Positions 1 through 7,960 are shown, counted from the first letter of the stretch. The stretch is 64,000 bases of DNA from Tsukamurella sp. M9C (GCF_020169415.1 NZ_JAIULG010000008.1:1-64000), one strand, 5' to 3'. Notes: generated by a model from the sequence alone, not told the origin. Translations and numbers: made by a program.

Positions 1-271
1 GGCCGCGGTCGTGCCGCCGCAGCAGCCCTCGTCGCGCGTGGCCCCGCCGCCGGCCGGCCCCGGTGAGCCGGTCGCGCCGACGAGCATGCACCCCGTCGCG
101 GGCCGGCGCCCCGCGCCGCCCCGCCCGATCCAGCCCGCGCCGCGCCAGCCGACCGGCGAGACCGCGACGCGTCCGAAGCCTCCGACGCCCCAGGCGACTC
201 CGGAGACCGAGGAGTACGACCACAACCCGCCCACCTCCATGGGCCTGCCGCCGCAGCGCCCGCAGGACTAG
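1..271 (+). CDS. C-terminal end of a proline-rich protein (partial)
   Basis: This is the 3' end of a gene entering from the left edge. It is read in the frame whose codons begin at base 2 and ends at TAG 269-271. About 89 residues are visible. They are rich in Pro, Ala, Arg and Thr and look disordered, with an acidic patch (ETEEYD) near the end. No catalytic motif is visible, so no function is given. Its stop codon overlaps the stop of the convergent erm gene (268-270), so the two transcripts meet tail to tail with no spacer. Confidence 0.55.
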   Translation, partial: AAVVPPQQPSSRVAPPPAGPGEPVAPTSMHPVAGRRPAPPRPIQPAPRQPTGETATRPKPPTPQATPETEEYDHNPPTSMGLPPQRPQD

Positions 272-1032
272 GCGAACCGCTCGAAGGCCTCCACCCAGTC
301 GGGAGTGCCGAGGTCGCGGGGGAGGGGCGTGCCGCGGTGGCCCCGTCGGGCCGCCCACTTCCGCGCTTCCGCCCGACGGTGCCGCGGCGCCACGCCCGCC
401 AGGACCTCGGGCAGTCCGTGGCCGCGGCCGGTGAAGACGGCGTGCACGAAGGCGGCGTAATCGCGCCGGCGCGCCACCGGCACGAGGGGCGTGCTGCGGC
501 GCGCGATCGTCAGTAGTCCCGCGTCGACGGACGGACGGGGGGTGAAGGCCGCGGCGGGAACCCGGCCGGCGAGGCCGAATTCGTACCAGGGGGACCACTG
601 CGCGGTCATCATCGTCGCGCCACCGACACCGGCCCGCCGGCGCGCGACCTCCCACTGCACCACGAGGACCGCGCCGGTCCAGTGCGGCGCGTGCAGCAGC
701 TTGCGGAGCACGGCGGTGGTCAGGTGGAAGGGCAGATTCCCCACCACCGCATGGGGTTCCGCCGGTAGCCGGTGCCGCAGGAAATCCCCGTGCACGACGG
801 TCGCCTCCGGGTGTCGCTCGCGCAGGCGTCGGGCGTGGCCGCCGTCGATCTCGACGGCCGTGAGCGGTCGTCCCAGGCGAAGGAGTGGATCGGTCAATGC
901 GCCTGCGCCGGGACCGATCTCGAGGATCGGACCGTCGGTGCGGCGGGTGAGGTCGACGAATCGGCCGATGACGACATCGTCGGTGAGGAAGTTCTGGCCG
1001 TGCTCGTGACGGCCCCCGTGATGGGTGGGCAT
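268..1032 (-). CDS. erm: 23S rRNA (adenine-N6) methyltransferase, Erm family
   Basis: A 254-residue Rossmann-fold SAM methyltransferase of the Erm/KsgA superfamily. Erm enzymes methylate A2058 of 23S rRNA and give macrolide-lincosamide-streptogramin B resistance. The protein has the early QNFL motif (about residues 13-16), SAM motif I (EIGPGAGALT, about 38-47), an acidic residue after strand 2 (VEID) and the catalytic motif IV NLPF (about 99-102). The short His/Arg-rich N terminus and lack of KsgA features favour Erm over the 16S dimethylase RsmA. The start is ATG at 1030-1032. A GGAG lies ten bases upstream, inside the small palindrome GGAGAACTCC, which could partly hide it. No obvious leader peptide or WhiB7-type AT-rich promoter was recognised in the 210 bases upstream. 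Confidence 0.88.
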   Translation of the reverse strand: MPTHHGGRHEHGQNFLTDDVVIGRFVDLTRRTDGPILEIGPGAGALTDPLLRLGRPLTAVEIDGGHARRLRERHPEATVVHGDFLRHRLPAEPHAVVGNLPFHLTTAVLRKLLHAPHWTGAVLVVQWEVARRRAGVGGATMMTAQWSPWYEFGLAGRVPAAAFTPRPSVDAGLLTIARRSTPLVPVARRRDYAAFVHAVFTGRGHGLPEVLAGVAPRHRRAEARKWAARRGHRGTPLPRDLGTPDWVEAFERFA

Positions 1033-1242
1033 GAAGGGAGTTCTCCGGGTCGAGGATCACCCGGGCAGCGCGAATCGCCGCCCAGCGGAAGGATGCTGGG
1101 GCGGTGAAGCCGAGATGGTGTGGGAGGCTCCGCCGCCGCTACGCGCGGCCGCGGTCCACCACTGCCGCCGCTGCCGCGGCGGCTGCTGCCGAAGAACTCA
1201 CGGGGTGCACTCTAGGCGCCGTAGCGGCGGGGTGCCAACGGA

Positions 1243-1965
1243 TTATCCGCGCTGCAGCCAATAGGCCTGGGACTTGATCCGGTCCTTCGGCAGGCCGAAG
1301 TCGCGCTTGGCGGCCTTGGTGATCTCGCGCGTCGCCTTGGTCTCGGCGGCGACGAAGAGGAAGGCGTCCGCGCCGATCCCGGCGCCGACGACCGTGGACA
1401 CCAGTGTGGCGCCGCGGTTCTCGCGCGGCACCCAGGTGACGGCCTCGCTCTGCACGGGAAGCTCCCGCTCGCCGTCGTGCTGGTACTCCAGGTACACGCG
1501 GCACGGGGCCTGCGCGGTCCCGAGGATGCTGTTGATCGCGGGGATCGACGCGGCGTCGCCCACGAGCACGTATTCCGACGGTGCCGGCTCCTCCGGGACC
1601 GTCAGGTCGGCGCCCATCATGGTGGCGGCGATCCGGTCGCCCGGCTCGGCGTCCAGGGCCCAACTGGGCGCGGGACCGTCGTGCATCGCGAACTCGATGG
1701 TGAACTCCGAGCCCTCGGGCGCGACGATCGTGTAGCCGCGCTGCACGAGCGTCCCCTCGTCCGCGTCGGTCGTCGCGGCGCCGCTCTTCGGTACCCACAG
1801 GCGCACCCACATGGTCGGGAACCACGGGTTGTCCTGCAGGAAGTCGCCGCCGTCGAAACGGATGCGGTGATAGTGCTCGCTGACGGCCTTTGTCGACAGC
1901 ACCGTGAAAACGTAGTCGTCCGCCCGCATCGCCTTGAGGATCAGGCCGGTCACTCCTCTACCCAT
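1243..1965 (-). CDS. Siderophore-interacting FAD/NAD(P)H reductase-like protein
   Basis: A 240-residue member of the siderophore-interacting protein (ViuB/SIP) family of ferredoxin-reductase-like flavoproteins, which release iron by reducing ferric siderophores in the cytoplasm. An N-terminal FAD-binding barrel (about residues 15-115, including RLWVP and the GYTIV segment) is followed by a nucleotide-binding half (YVLVGDAASIPAINSIL, about 130-148) and a C-terminal KSQAYWLQRG ending. VGDAASIPAI and the Trp near the C terminus are typical of the family. ATG at 1965 is favoured because TAGCCT lies seven bases before it, giving a leaderless arrangement. The in-frame ATG at 1929 is an alternative. 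The gene is divergent from the BacA-like transporter, and a probable IdeR box abuts the start codon. Confidence 0.8.
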   Translation of the reverse strand: MGRGVTGLILKAMRADDYVFTVLSTKAVSEHYHRIRFDGGDFLQDNPWFPTMWVRLWVPKSGAATTDADEGTLVQRGYTIVAPEGSEFTIEFAMHDGPAPSWALDAEPGDRIAATMMGADLTVPEEPAPSEYVLVGDAASIPAINSILGTAQAPCRVYLEYQHDGERELPVQSEAVTWVPRENRGATLVSTVVGAGIGADAFLFVAAETKATREITKAAKRDFGLPKDRIKSQAYWLQRG

Positions 1966-1984
1966 GAAGCTGAGGCTACCCTAA
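1966..1984. promoter_or_regulatory. Probable IdeR/DtxR iron box
   Basis: The 19 bases GAAGCTGAGGCTACCCTAA match the mycobacterial IdeR consensus TWAGGTWAGSCTWACCTWA at 15 of 19 positions. The right half (TGAGGCTACCCTAA) is the stronger part. The site covers the presumed -10 (TAGCCT on the minus strand) of the siderophore-interacting protein, where a repressor would block RNA polymerase. It is about 100 bases from the start of the divergent BacA-like transporter, so dual control is possible. The iron link is an inference from the match and the gene content. Confidence 0.55.
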
Positions 1985-2079
1985 TCGACTCGATCATCGC
2001 GAGCACATGCCGCGTGCGCTGGGCTGATACGGGTTAAGCTTCCTCAATTTTTCACACGGTCCAGCAGAGGAGCCGCGGG

Positions 2080-3921
2080 ATGGAGATGTCCAACGATTGG
2101 AGTGCGGAGTGGGCCGCGAGTGCGTGGTGGCTGCTCAAGGCGGTCGCTATCACCACGCCGATCTTCGTGGTCGTGCTCGCGGTCTGCTTCGTGAGTACGA
2201 AGTGGGGCCGCCAGTTCTGGCGCGTCTCCGGCGCGTACTTCACGGGGCGTGACTCCTGGCGGGTCTATGCGCGCATCCTGCTGCTCATCGTGTCGACGCT
2301 CGCGGCCGTCCGGTTGTCCGTGCTGTTCACGTACTTCTACAACGACTCGCAGACGGCGCTGCAGTACGCCGTGCAGGCGGTGTCGAAGGGTGATTCGCCG
2401 GCGCTGCAGGCTGCCGAGGACGGGTTCTGGCTGTCGATGCGGATCTTCGCGCTGCTCGCCGTGCTGTGGGTGGCGCGGGCGTTGATCGACTACCTGGTGA
2501 ACCAATGGCTCGTCATCGACTGGCGGATCTGGCTCACCGAACGTGTCGTCGACGACTACCTCGACGGCGAGGCGTACTACCGCAATCGGTTCATCGACGA
2601 CACGATCGACAACCCCGACCAGCGGATCCAGGCGGACATCACCGCGTTCGTGGCCACGTCGGTGTCCCTGTCGTTCGGGGCGGTCAACGCGGTGGCGTCG
2701 ATCATCTCGTTCACGAAGATCCTTTGGGAGCTGTCCGCACCCATGACGATCCTCGGCGTCACGATTCCCCGCGCGATGCTGTGGCTGGTGTTCGCGTACG
2801 TGCTGATCAGCACGGTGATCGCCTTCTGGATCGGTCGGCCGCTCATCAATCTCAACTTCATCAACGAGCGCCTCACCGCCGCGTACCGGTACGCGCTCGT
2901 GCGTCTGCGGGACAATGCCGAGCGGGTGGCGTTCTACCAGGGTGAGCAGGTCGAGCGGCGCACGCTCCTCGGCCGGTTCTCCGCGGTGATCGCCAACACC
3001 TGGGCGATCGTGTTCCGCTCCTTGAAGTTCAGCGGGTGGAACCTCACCGTGAGTCAGACGGCGGAGGTGTTCCCGATGGTGATCCAGGCGCCGCGGGTCT
3101 TCTCCGGCGAGCTCACCATCGGTGACGTCAGTCAGACCGCGAGCGCGTTCCGGCAGGTGCACGACTCGCTGTCGTTCTTCCGTTTGTCGTACGACGACTT
3201 CGCGGAGTACCGCGCATCCCTCATCCGTTTGGACGGCCTCCTCACGGCCGACGATGAGTCCCGGAAGCTGCCGCGCGTCAAGGGAACCGACGAGGACCGG
3301 TCGGTTCGGCTCGACGGCATCGGCGTCCGCAAACCCGACGGGGTCGTTCTCGTCGACGATCTCCGGCTCCACCTGGAGCCCGGCGACGCCGTGGTCGTCA
3401 AGGGGGTCTCGGGATCCGGCAAGACGACCCTCCTGCGCGCGCTCGCCAGGATCTGGCCCTATGCGGACGGCGAGATCGGGCGCCCCGCTGGAGCCGAGAC
3501 GCTGTTCGTGTCGCAGCTGCCGTATCTGCCGCTCGGCGACCTGCGGACCGCGCTGAGCTACCCGGCGGAGCCCGGCGCGTTCGGCGACGACCTACTGCGG
3601 GAGGTCCTCGGCAAGGTCTTCCTGCCACATCTCGCGGACCGGCTGGACGACGAGGAGGACTGGGCGGCGGTGCTCTCCCCGGGCGAGCAGCAGCGCATCG
3701 CGTTCGCGCGCATCCTCCTGATCAGGCCGCAGGCCGTGTTCCTCGACGAGGCCACGTCCGCCGTCGACGAGGGGCTCGAGCACTCGCTGTACACGCTGAT
3801 CCGGGGCGAGGTGCCCGAGGCGGTTCTCGTGAGCGTCGCCCACCGCAGCACCGTCGACAGGCACCACGCGCACCGACTCGAGCTCAGCGGTAGCGGGTCT
3901 TGGGAGTACTCACCGCTGTAG
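2080..3921 (+). CDS. bacA: SbmA/BacA-type ABC transporter (fused permease and ATPase), Rv1819c-like
   Basis: A 613-residue full-length half-transporter. The N-terminal membrane domain (about residues 15-350) has six predicted membrane segments and SbmA/BacA hallmarks (WRIWLTE, YRNRFIDDTIDNPDQRIQAD). The C-terminal ATPase has Walker A GVSGSGKTT (about 446-454), a degenerate signature LSPGEQQR (about 535-542), Walker B AVFLDEATSA (about 552-561) and a switch His in VAHRS. The M. tuberculosis homologue Rv1819c moves vitamin B12 and other hydrophilic solutes inward; the same role is inferred here. An RBS-like GAGGAG precedes ATG 2080. Divergence from a siderophore reductase across a probable IdeR box suggests that nutrient or iron status matters to its expression. 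Confidence 0.85.
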   Translation: MEMSNDWSAEWAASAWWLLKAVAITTPIFVVVLAVCFVSTKWGRQFWRVSGAYFTGRDSWRVYARILLLIVSTLAAVRLSVLFTYFYNDSQTALQYAVQAVSKGDSPALQAAEDGFWLSMRIFALLAVLWVARALIDYLVNQWLVIDWRIWLTERVVDDYLDGEAYYRNRFIDDTIDNPDQRIQADITAFVATSVSLSFGAVNAVASIISFTKILWELSAPMTILGVTIPRAMLWLVFAYVLISTVIAFWIGRPLINLNFINERLTAAYRYALVRLRDNAERVAFYQGEQVERRTLLGRFSAVIANTWAIVFRSLKFSGWNLTVSQTAEVFPMVIQAPRVFSGELTIGDVSQTASAFRQVHDSLSFFRLSYDDFAEYRASLIRLDGLLTADDESRKLPRVKGTDEDRSVRLDGIGVRKPDGVVLVDDLRLHLEPGDAVVVKGVSGSGKTTLLRALARIWPYADGEIGRPAGAETLFVSQLPYLPLGDLRTALSYPAEPGAFGDDLLREVLGKVFLPHLADRLDDEEDWAAVLSPGEQQRIAFARILLIRPQAVFLDEATSAVDEGLEHSLYTLIRGEVPEAVLVSVAHRSTVDRHHAHRLELSGSGSWEYSPL

Positions 3922-4638
3922 GCCCGCGACGAGGTCGCGGCCGCCCACGTAGGTGGTGGTGTGCTCCGGCGAGCCGCCGGTGTCGACGGTGCCTGCGATC
4001 GCGGCGGCGAACTCGGTGGCGGTCGGCAGGGGGCCGTGGCTGCGCCGTTCCTCGACGGCGGCGGGGTCGCGGCGCTCCAGGAGCCGGACGATGATCGTGC
4101 CCTCGATCATGTCGCCCGAGACGACGCGCAGGTCGAGGCCGAGTTCCGCGGCGAGCGCGCGCAGGGCCCGCTCCCCGGCGAGCTTGCTGGCCGCGATCGG
4201 CTCGTAGCCGGCGGGCACGGGGTGGGTCTCGGAGAAGTGTGCCTGGTGGCTGGTGACGAAGACGATCCGCCCGCCCGGCCGCAGGTGCTCCGCGGCCGCG
4301 CGGGCCGCGGCGACCTGCGCGTCCCGGTTCAACCGCATCGCGTAGTCCTGGTCGGCGCCGAGCTCCAGGCCGCCGGAGGCGTTGAGGACCACCGCGTCGA
4401 TCGGGCCGAACGCGGCGACCGCCGCATCGAGGAGGTGGGCCGGTCCATCGGCCGCGGTCACGTCTGCGCCCACCGCGATCGCCCGCCCGCCGGCCTCGCG
4501 GACCAGGTCGCACACCTTCTCCGCCCGGCGTTCCTTCTCGCGGTAGTTCACCACCACGTCGTGCCCGCGCGCGCCGAGCGCCACCGCCGTCTCGGCGCCC
4601 ACCCCGCGGGACGCCCCGGTCACCACTACGACCGCCAT
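3910..4638 (-). CDS. Short-chain dehydrogenase/reductase (SDR)
   Basis: A 242-residue classical SDR fold. It has the cofactor motif TGASRGVG (about residues 7-14), an NASGG element replacing NNAG (about 86-90), a strand-5 Ser-containing segment VTSHQ and a YEPIAASK tract, in which the usual YxxxK is shifted to Y-x6-K. The active site is therefore atypical and the substrate is unknown. The start is ATG 4638 because GGAGGTT sits eight bases upstream; the longer frame to 4680 lacks an RBS. It is divergent from an HxlR regulator with tandem palindromes between them, so it is probably the regulator's target. Its stop overlaps the 3' end of the BacA-like gene by 12 bases on the opposite strand. Confidence 0.75.
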   Translation of the reverse strand: MAVVVVTGASRGVGAETAVALGARGHDVVVNYREKERRAEKVCDLVREAGGRAIAVGADVTAADGPAHLLDAAVAAFGPIDAVVLNASGGLELGADQDYAMRLNRDAQVAAARAAAEHLRPGGRIVFVTSHQAHFSETHPVPAGYEPIAASKLAGERALRALAAELGLDLRVVSGDMIEGTIIVRLLERRDPAAVEERRSHGPLPTATEFAAAIAGTVDTGGSPEHTTTYVGGRDLVAGLQR

Positions 4639-4652
4639 CGCTGAACCTCCAT

Positions 4653-4700
4653 GCTTCTGATTTAGAACTGCCGCCAGCATGACGCTTCGATTTCAGAAGC
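4653..4700. promoter_or_regulatory. Tandem palindromic operators between SDR and HxlR genes
   Basis: Two related palindromes share a GATTT core. TTCTGATTTAGAA lies at 4655-4667 (TTCT/AGAA arms) and GCTTCGATTTCAGAAGC at 4684-4700 (GCTTC/GAAGC arms). The outer arms GCTTCTGA (4653-4660) and TCAGAAGC (4693-4700) are also a perfect 8-bp inverted pair. The centres are about three helical turns apart, as expected for two dimers of an HxlR-type winged-helix regulator. Control of the flanking genes is inferred. Confidence 0.55.
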
Positions 4701-4718
4701 GCAAGTAGGCTCTGTCTC

Positions 4719-5027
4719 GTGTCAGTGCGCGATGTGGTGCCGCAGCGCCGCGAGGAACCGGATCCCGCGGCGGTCGCTGCGATGGACCTGCTCGGTCAGC
4801 GCTGGGTGTTGCGCATCGTCTGGGAGCTCGAGCCGGGATCGCTCGGCTTCCTCGAATTGCGCAGGCGCATGGGCAATTGCAGCTCCAGCGTGCTCGCCAC
4901 CCGGCTCGCGCAGCTGGTCGAGAAGGGCATCGCCCGCAAACTCCCCGACAAGCAGTACGAACTCACGCCTCGGGGCGAGGCCCTCGGCCGCGCCCTCTGG
5001 CCCGTCTGGGACTGGGCCGCCGACTGA
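4719..5027 (+). CDS. HxlR-family transcriptional regulator
   Basis: A 102-residue single-domain winged-helix protein of the HxlR/DUF24 family. Residues 18-100 carry the family pattern: a helix with DLLGQRW, the R/W-rich I-V-W-E-L segment, a recognition helix around SSSVLATRLAQLVEKGIA, and a wing ending YELTPRGEALG. A Cys (NC, about residue 53) could be a redox or electrophile sensor, since several HxlR regulators use one. The GTG at 4719 is used because it gives the expected family length. It is divergent from the SDR with tandem palindromes between them; autoregulation and control of the SDR are inferred. Confidence 0.8.
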   Translation: MSVRDVVPQRREEPDPAAVAAMDLLGQRWVLRIVWELEPGSLGFLELRRRMGNCSSSVLATRLAQLVEKGIARKLPDKQYELTPRGEALGRALWPVWDWAAD

Positions 5028-5102
5028 GCAGCACAGGTCGCCCCGCGAACTGTCCGGCCGATAGCAACGCCCCGGTCATGACGCTCGCTTAGGATGTTGC
5101 GC

Positions 5103-5486
5103 ATGCAGAAGCGGACGATTCGGACTTCCCGTGTTGCGCTCGCGGCGCTCGCGATGGCATTTCTGGTGCCCGGGGTGGTCGGGATGGGGGCGGCATCCGC
5201 CGACCCGTCGACGGGCTCGGAGTGCCGGATGTTCGACACCAAGCCCGGCTACGAGTGCCGGTTCGGGAAGTGGGAGCGCGACTTCACGCCGCCCTATCCG
5301 GGGAAGTCCTGCTCGATCGGCGAGGCTGCGCCGCCGCTCCAGCGACTCACCTGTTCCGGAGGGATCTGGATCGTCAAGCCCGCGGATCCCAACGGCGCGA
5401 AGTGCACCGCGGTCGGAGCCCAGCGCGTCGGTCCGGGTGGGCTTCAGACGTGCACGCACGGCCCCTACGGTTTCACCTGGGAATGA
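5103..5486 (+). CDS. Small secreted cysteine-containing protein, unknown function
   Basis: A 127-residue protein with a clear Sec signal peptide (basic MQKRTIRTSR, hydrophobic core, cleavage near ASADP, about residue 34). The mature part is about 93 residues with six cysteines, Pro and Gly rich, which suggests disulfide bonds outside the membrane. ATG 5103 is chosen over 5094 because TAGGAT (5090-5095) lies seven bases before it, giving a leaderless start. No known domain was recognised. A second small secreted protein follows at 5527 in the same direction, 40 bases after this stop, so they may be co-transcribed. Confidence 0.65.
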   Translation: MQKRTIRTSRVALAALAMAFLVPGVVGMGAASADPSTGSECRMFDTKPGYECRFGKWERDFTPPYPGKSCSIGEAAPPLQRLTCSGGIWIVKPADPNGAKCTAVGAQRVGPGGLQTCTHGPYGFTWE

Positions 5487-5526
5487 ACGCGCCGGCCCGT
5501 CGCGGCCGGCGAGGAGGAGGAGAACG

Positions 5527-5847
5527 ATGAAACGAGCGATTGCGGCCATCGGCGCGTGCGCGGGACTGGTGACGGTCGGGGCGGTGCTCACCGCGGGGCC
5601 CGCGGGCGCGGACTGCGGCGCCGCCGCGCGGGATGATTGCGTCGTCCAGCGCGACGCGACGCGGACGGAGACCGTCACGGTCACCCGGACGAAGACCACC
5701 ACGTCGACCACGACCACCACGTCGACGACGACGCGCACCACGACGGTCACCGTCACCGCGACGCGGACGCGTGCCGCCGCGCTCGGCGTCGCGCGGGTCG
5801 GGCACGACCCGGCCGACGGCCCCGTCGTCACCGCGCGACCGGACTGA
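5527..5847 (+). CDS. Small secreted threonine-repeat protein
   Basis: A 106-residue protein with a signal peptide (MKRAIAAIGACAG to AGPAGADC, cleavage around residue 28). It has a short cysteine pair and then a low-complexity stretch of about 30 residues that is almost all Thr with Val, Arg and Ser (residues 47-81). The DNA is a degenerate run of ACC/ACG codons (about 5690-5765). A purine-rich RBS (GAGGAGGAGGAGAA, 5511-5524) is just before ATG 5527. Thr-rich tracts of this type are often glycosylated or wall-spanning; that is only a suggestion. The function is unknown. Confidence 0.55.
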   Translation: MKRAIAAIGACAGLVTVGAVLTAGPAGADCGAAARDDCVVQRDATRTETVTVTRTKTTTSTTTTTSTTTRTTTVTVTATRTRAAALGVARVGHDPADGPVVTARPD

Positions 5848-5904
5848 GCGCCCGCGCGGCGAGGAGTCACCGCGCGACCGAATTAGAATCATCGTGAGCG
5901 AAAA

Positions 5905-5938
5905 GTGCCGCCGCCCCGAAAAATCGGGACGGCGGCAC
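5905..5938 (-). terminator. Terminator of fprA
   Basis: An inverted repeat with arms GTGCCGCC (5905-5912) and GGCGGCAC (5931-5938) plus an inner CCCG/CGGG pairing around an AAAAAT loop. Read on the minus strand it is followed by TTTTCGC, as expected for an intrinsic terminator about 20 bases past the fprA stop. Confidence 0.7.
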
Positions 5939-5958
5939 CGTCGTACGTGCGCTCGGGA

Positions 5959-7347
5959 CTAGTCCTGCTGGACCTTGCCCGGCTCCGAGGCGGCCAGCAT
6001 GTCGCCGCGCTCGACGACCTTCACGCGCTCGCGGCCCTCGGCCTCGCCCAGGCTGCGCTCGTGCTCGTCGAGGCGGTACCAGCCGTCCCAGGTGGTGTAC
6101 GGGGTGTCGTGGTCGTCCAGCCAGTCGGTGACGCCGGTGGTCGACGGGTCCGACGGGGCGTTCAGCTTGCCGGCGTGGAAGTCCTCCAGCAGGCAGGCGA
6201 TGGTCTCGTTGGCGTCGCCCTTGGTGTGGCCGATGAGGCCGACGGGGCCGCGCTTGATCCAGCCGGTGGTGTAGACGCCCGTGATGTGCTGACCTGCGTC
6301 GATGACGCGGCCGGCCTCGTTGGGGATGACGCCGGCCTGGTCGTCGAAGGGGATCTCGGGCAGGTCGTTCGAGAGGTAGCCGACGGCGCGGTAGACGGCG
6401 CCGAGCTCCCAGTCGGTGAACTTGCCGGTGCCCCGGACGTTGCCGGTGCCGTCGAGCTCGGTGCGCTCGGTGCGCAGGCCCGTGACCTTGCCGTTCTCGC
6501 CCAGGATCTCGACGGGCGACTCGAAGAGGTGGATGAACAGCTTGTGCGGGCGGTTGTTCGGCTCGCGGATCGCGTAGTTCTCGAGGATCGTGGCGACCTG
6601 GTCGGTGATCTTCGACTCGCGGCGGGCCTTGGCCGAGCCCTCGTCGTACTCGATGTCCTCGGGGTTCACGACGACCTCGATGGTCTGCGAGTGGTCGAGC
6701 TCCTTGAGCTCGAGCGGAGTGAACTTCACCTGCGCCGGGCCGCGGCGACCGAAGACGTGCACCTCCTTGGCCTTGTTGACCTTGAGGCCCTCGTAGACGT
6801 TCGGCGGGATCTCGGTGGGGAGCAGCTCGTCTGCGGTCTTGGCCAGCACGCGGGCCACGTCGAGGCCCACGTTGCCGACGCCCAGGACGGCCACCTTCTC
6901 CTCGGTGAGCGGCCACTCGCGCGAGAAGTCCGGGTGCCCGTCGTACCAGGCCACGAACTCGGCGGCGCCGTAGCTGCCCTCCAGGTCGATGCCGGGGATC
7001 TCCAGGTTGCGGTCGGCGACGGCGCCCGTGGAGAAGATCACCGCGTCGTAGTGGCGGCGCACGTCCTCGAGGGTGAAGTCCTTGCCGAAGTCGAGGTTGC
7101 CGAGCAGGCGGACCTGCGGCTTGTCGAGCACCTTGTGCAGCGCGGTGATGATGCCCTTGATCCGCGGATGATCGGGGGCGACGCCGTACCGGATCAGGCC
7201 GAACGGTGCCGGCATCTTCTCGAAGAGATCGATGCTGACGCCGGGGTCCTTCGCCTCGTCGGACTTCATGAGGGCGTCCGCTGCGTAGATACCAGCGGGG
7301 CCCGCGCCCACGATCGCGACGCGCAACGGGCGGTTCTGTTCGGTCAT
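5959..7347 (-). CDS. fprA: Ferredoxin/adrenodoxin-type NADP+ reductase FprA
   Basis: A 462-residue FAD/NADP(H) oxidoreductase of the adrenodoxin-reductase family, which passes electrons from NADPH to ferredoxins that feed cytochromes P450 and iron-sulfur assembly. It has the FAD-binding GAGPAGIYAA (about residues 13-22), the characteristic FGLIRYGVAPDH segment (about 47-58), NADP-binding GVGNVGLDVAR (about 153-163) and the C-terminal FAD contact IGHTKGDANET (about 390-400). The length agrees with M. tuberculosis FprA. ATG 7347 begins MTEQNRPLRV; the longer frame to 7392 adds an unlikely N terminus. It stands alone between a divergent membrane-protein gene and its own terminator. Confidence 0.93.
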   Translation of the reverse strand: MTEQNRPLRVAIVGAGPAGIYAADALMKSDEAKDPGVSIDLFEKMPAPFGLIRYGVAPDHPRIKGIITALHKVLDKPQVRLLGNLDFGKDFTLEDVRRHYDAVIFSTGAVADRNLEIPGIDLEGSYGAAEFVAWYDGHPDFSREWPLTEEKVAVLGVGNVGLDVARVLAKTADELLPTEIPPNVYEGLKVNKAKEVHVFGRRGPAQVKFTPLELKELDHSQTIEVVVNPEDIEYDEGSAKARRESKITDQVATILENYAIREPNNRPHKLFIHLFESPVEILGENGKVTGLRTERTELDGTGNVRGTGKFTDWELGAVYRAVGYLSNDLPEIPFDDQAGVIPNEAGRVIDAGQHITGVYTTGWIKRGPVGLIGHTKGDANETIACLLEDFHAGKLNAPSDPSTTGVTDWLDDHDTPYTTWDGWYRLDEHERSLGEAEGRERVKVVERGDMLAASEPGKVQQD

Positions 7348-7492
7348 GTGAAGTCGGCTACCTTGTCTGCATACGCGGTTGAAGTTCCCCACCAGGTTAG
7401 TGCGGACTTATCAACTGTTCCTAGTGCGGGTGGTCCATCCCACCCATCCAAGGAACTGGAACGTGTTCTAGTAGCAGAGGGTAGAGACTTCA

Positions 7493-7960
7493 GTGAGCGC
7501 AGACAAGGCCCCCGCCGGACCGCCGCCCGAACGCCGCACCACGGCGACCCCGTTCATCATCGCTCTCGTGGTCGCCGTCGTGCTCATCGGCGGCGTCCTC
7601 GCCTGGAACGCGATCCGCCCCTCCGATGAGCGGCTCAGCGACTCCGCGCAGGTCCAGGTCACGATCGGCCAGTACTACGGCGCCCTGAACAAGGGGCGGT
7701 ACGCGGATCTCGTCGCCAACACCTGCGCCAAGGACCGCTCCGCCGCCGACTTCCCGAAGGAGGCCGGCTTCCCCGACGCGCGCAAGGCCGTCGTCGAGCG
7801 CGAAGGCGAGGCGAAGCTGGACGAGAAGGGCGTCAAGAACCTCACCGTGAACGGCGACACCGCGTCCGCCGATCTGACGGTGACCTACGAGAAGGCGGGC
7901 GAGCGCACCGAGCAGGCGAAGTTCGTCCGCGAAGACGGCAAGTGGAAGAAGTGCTCGTGA
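7493..7960 (+). CDS. Single-pass membrane protein with NTF2/DUF4878-like extracellular domain
   Basis: A 155-residue protein with a short Pro-rich cytoplasmic N terminus, one membrane helix (about residues 20-42) and an external domain of about 110 residues. Its pattern (YYGALNKGRYADLV..TCAKDR, then alternating strands ending FVREDGKWKKCS) resembles NTF2-like lumazine-binding domains of actinobacterial membrane proteins. Two cysteines (near 75 and 154) may pair. The start is GTG 7493. The stop overlaps the first codon of the rhodanese gene (GTGA), so the two are translationally coupled. Its role in the rhodanese-metZ group is unknown. Confidence 0.6.
   Translation: MSADKAPAGPPPERRTTATPFIIALVVAVVLIGGVLAWNAIRPSDERLSDSAQVQVTIGQYYGALNKGRYADLVANTCAKDRSAADFPKEAGFPDARKAVVEREGEAKLDEKGVKNLTVNGDTASADLTVTYEKAGERTEQAKFVREDGKWKKCS

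Noticed and set aside
1033-1242. Leader peptide gene for erm
   Set aside because: Short frames exist on the minus strand, but none has an RBS plus the arrest motif and alternate hairpins expected of an erm attenuator.
2044-3372. A 442-codon minus-strand frame opposite the BacA-like gene
   Set aside because: It covers a clear ABC transporter coding region and has no similarity-bearing motif.
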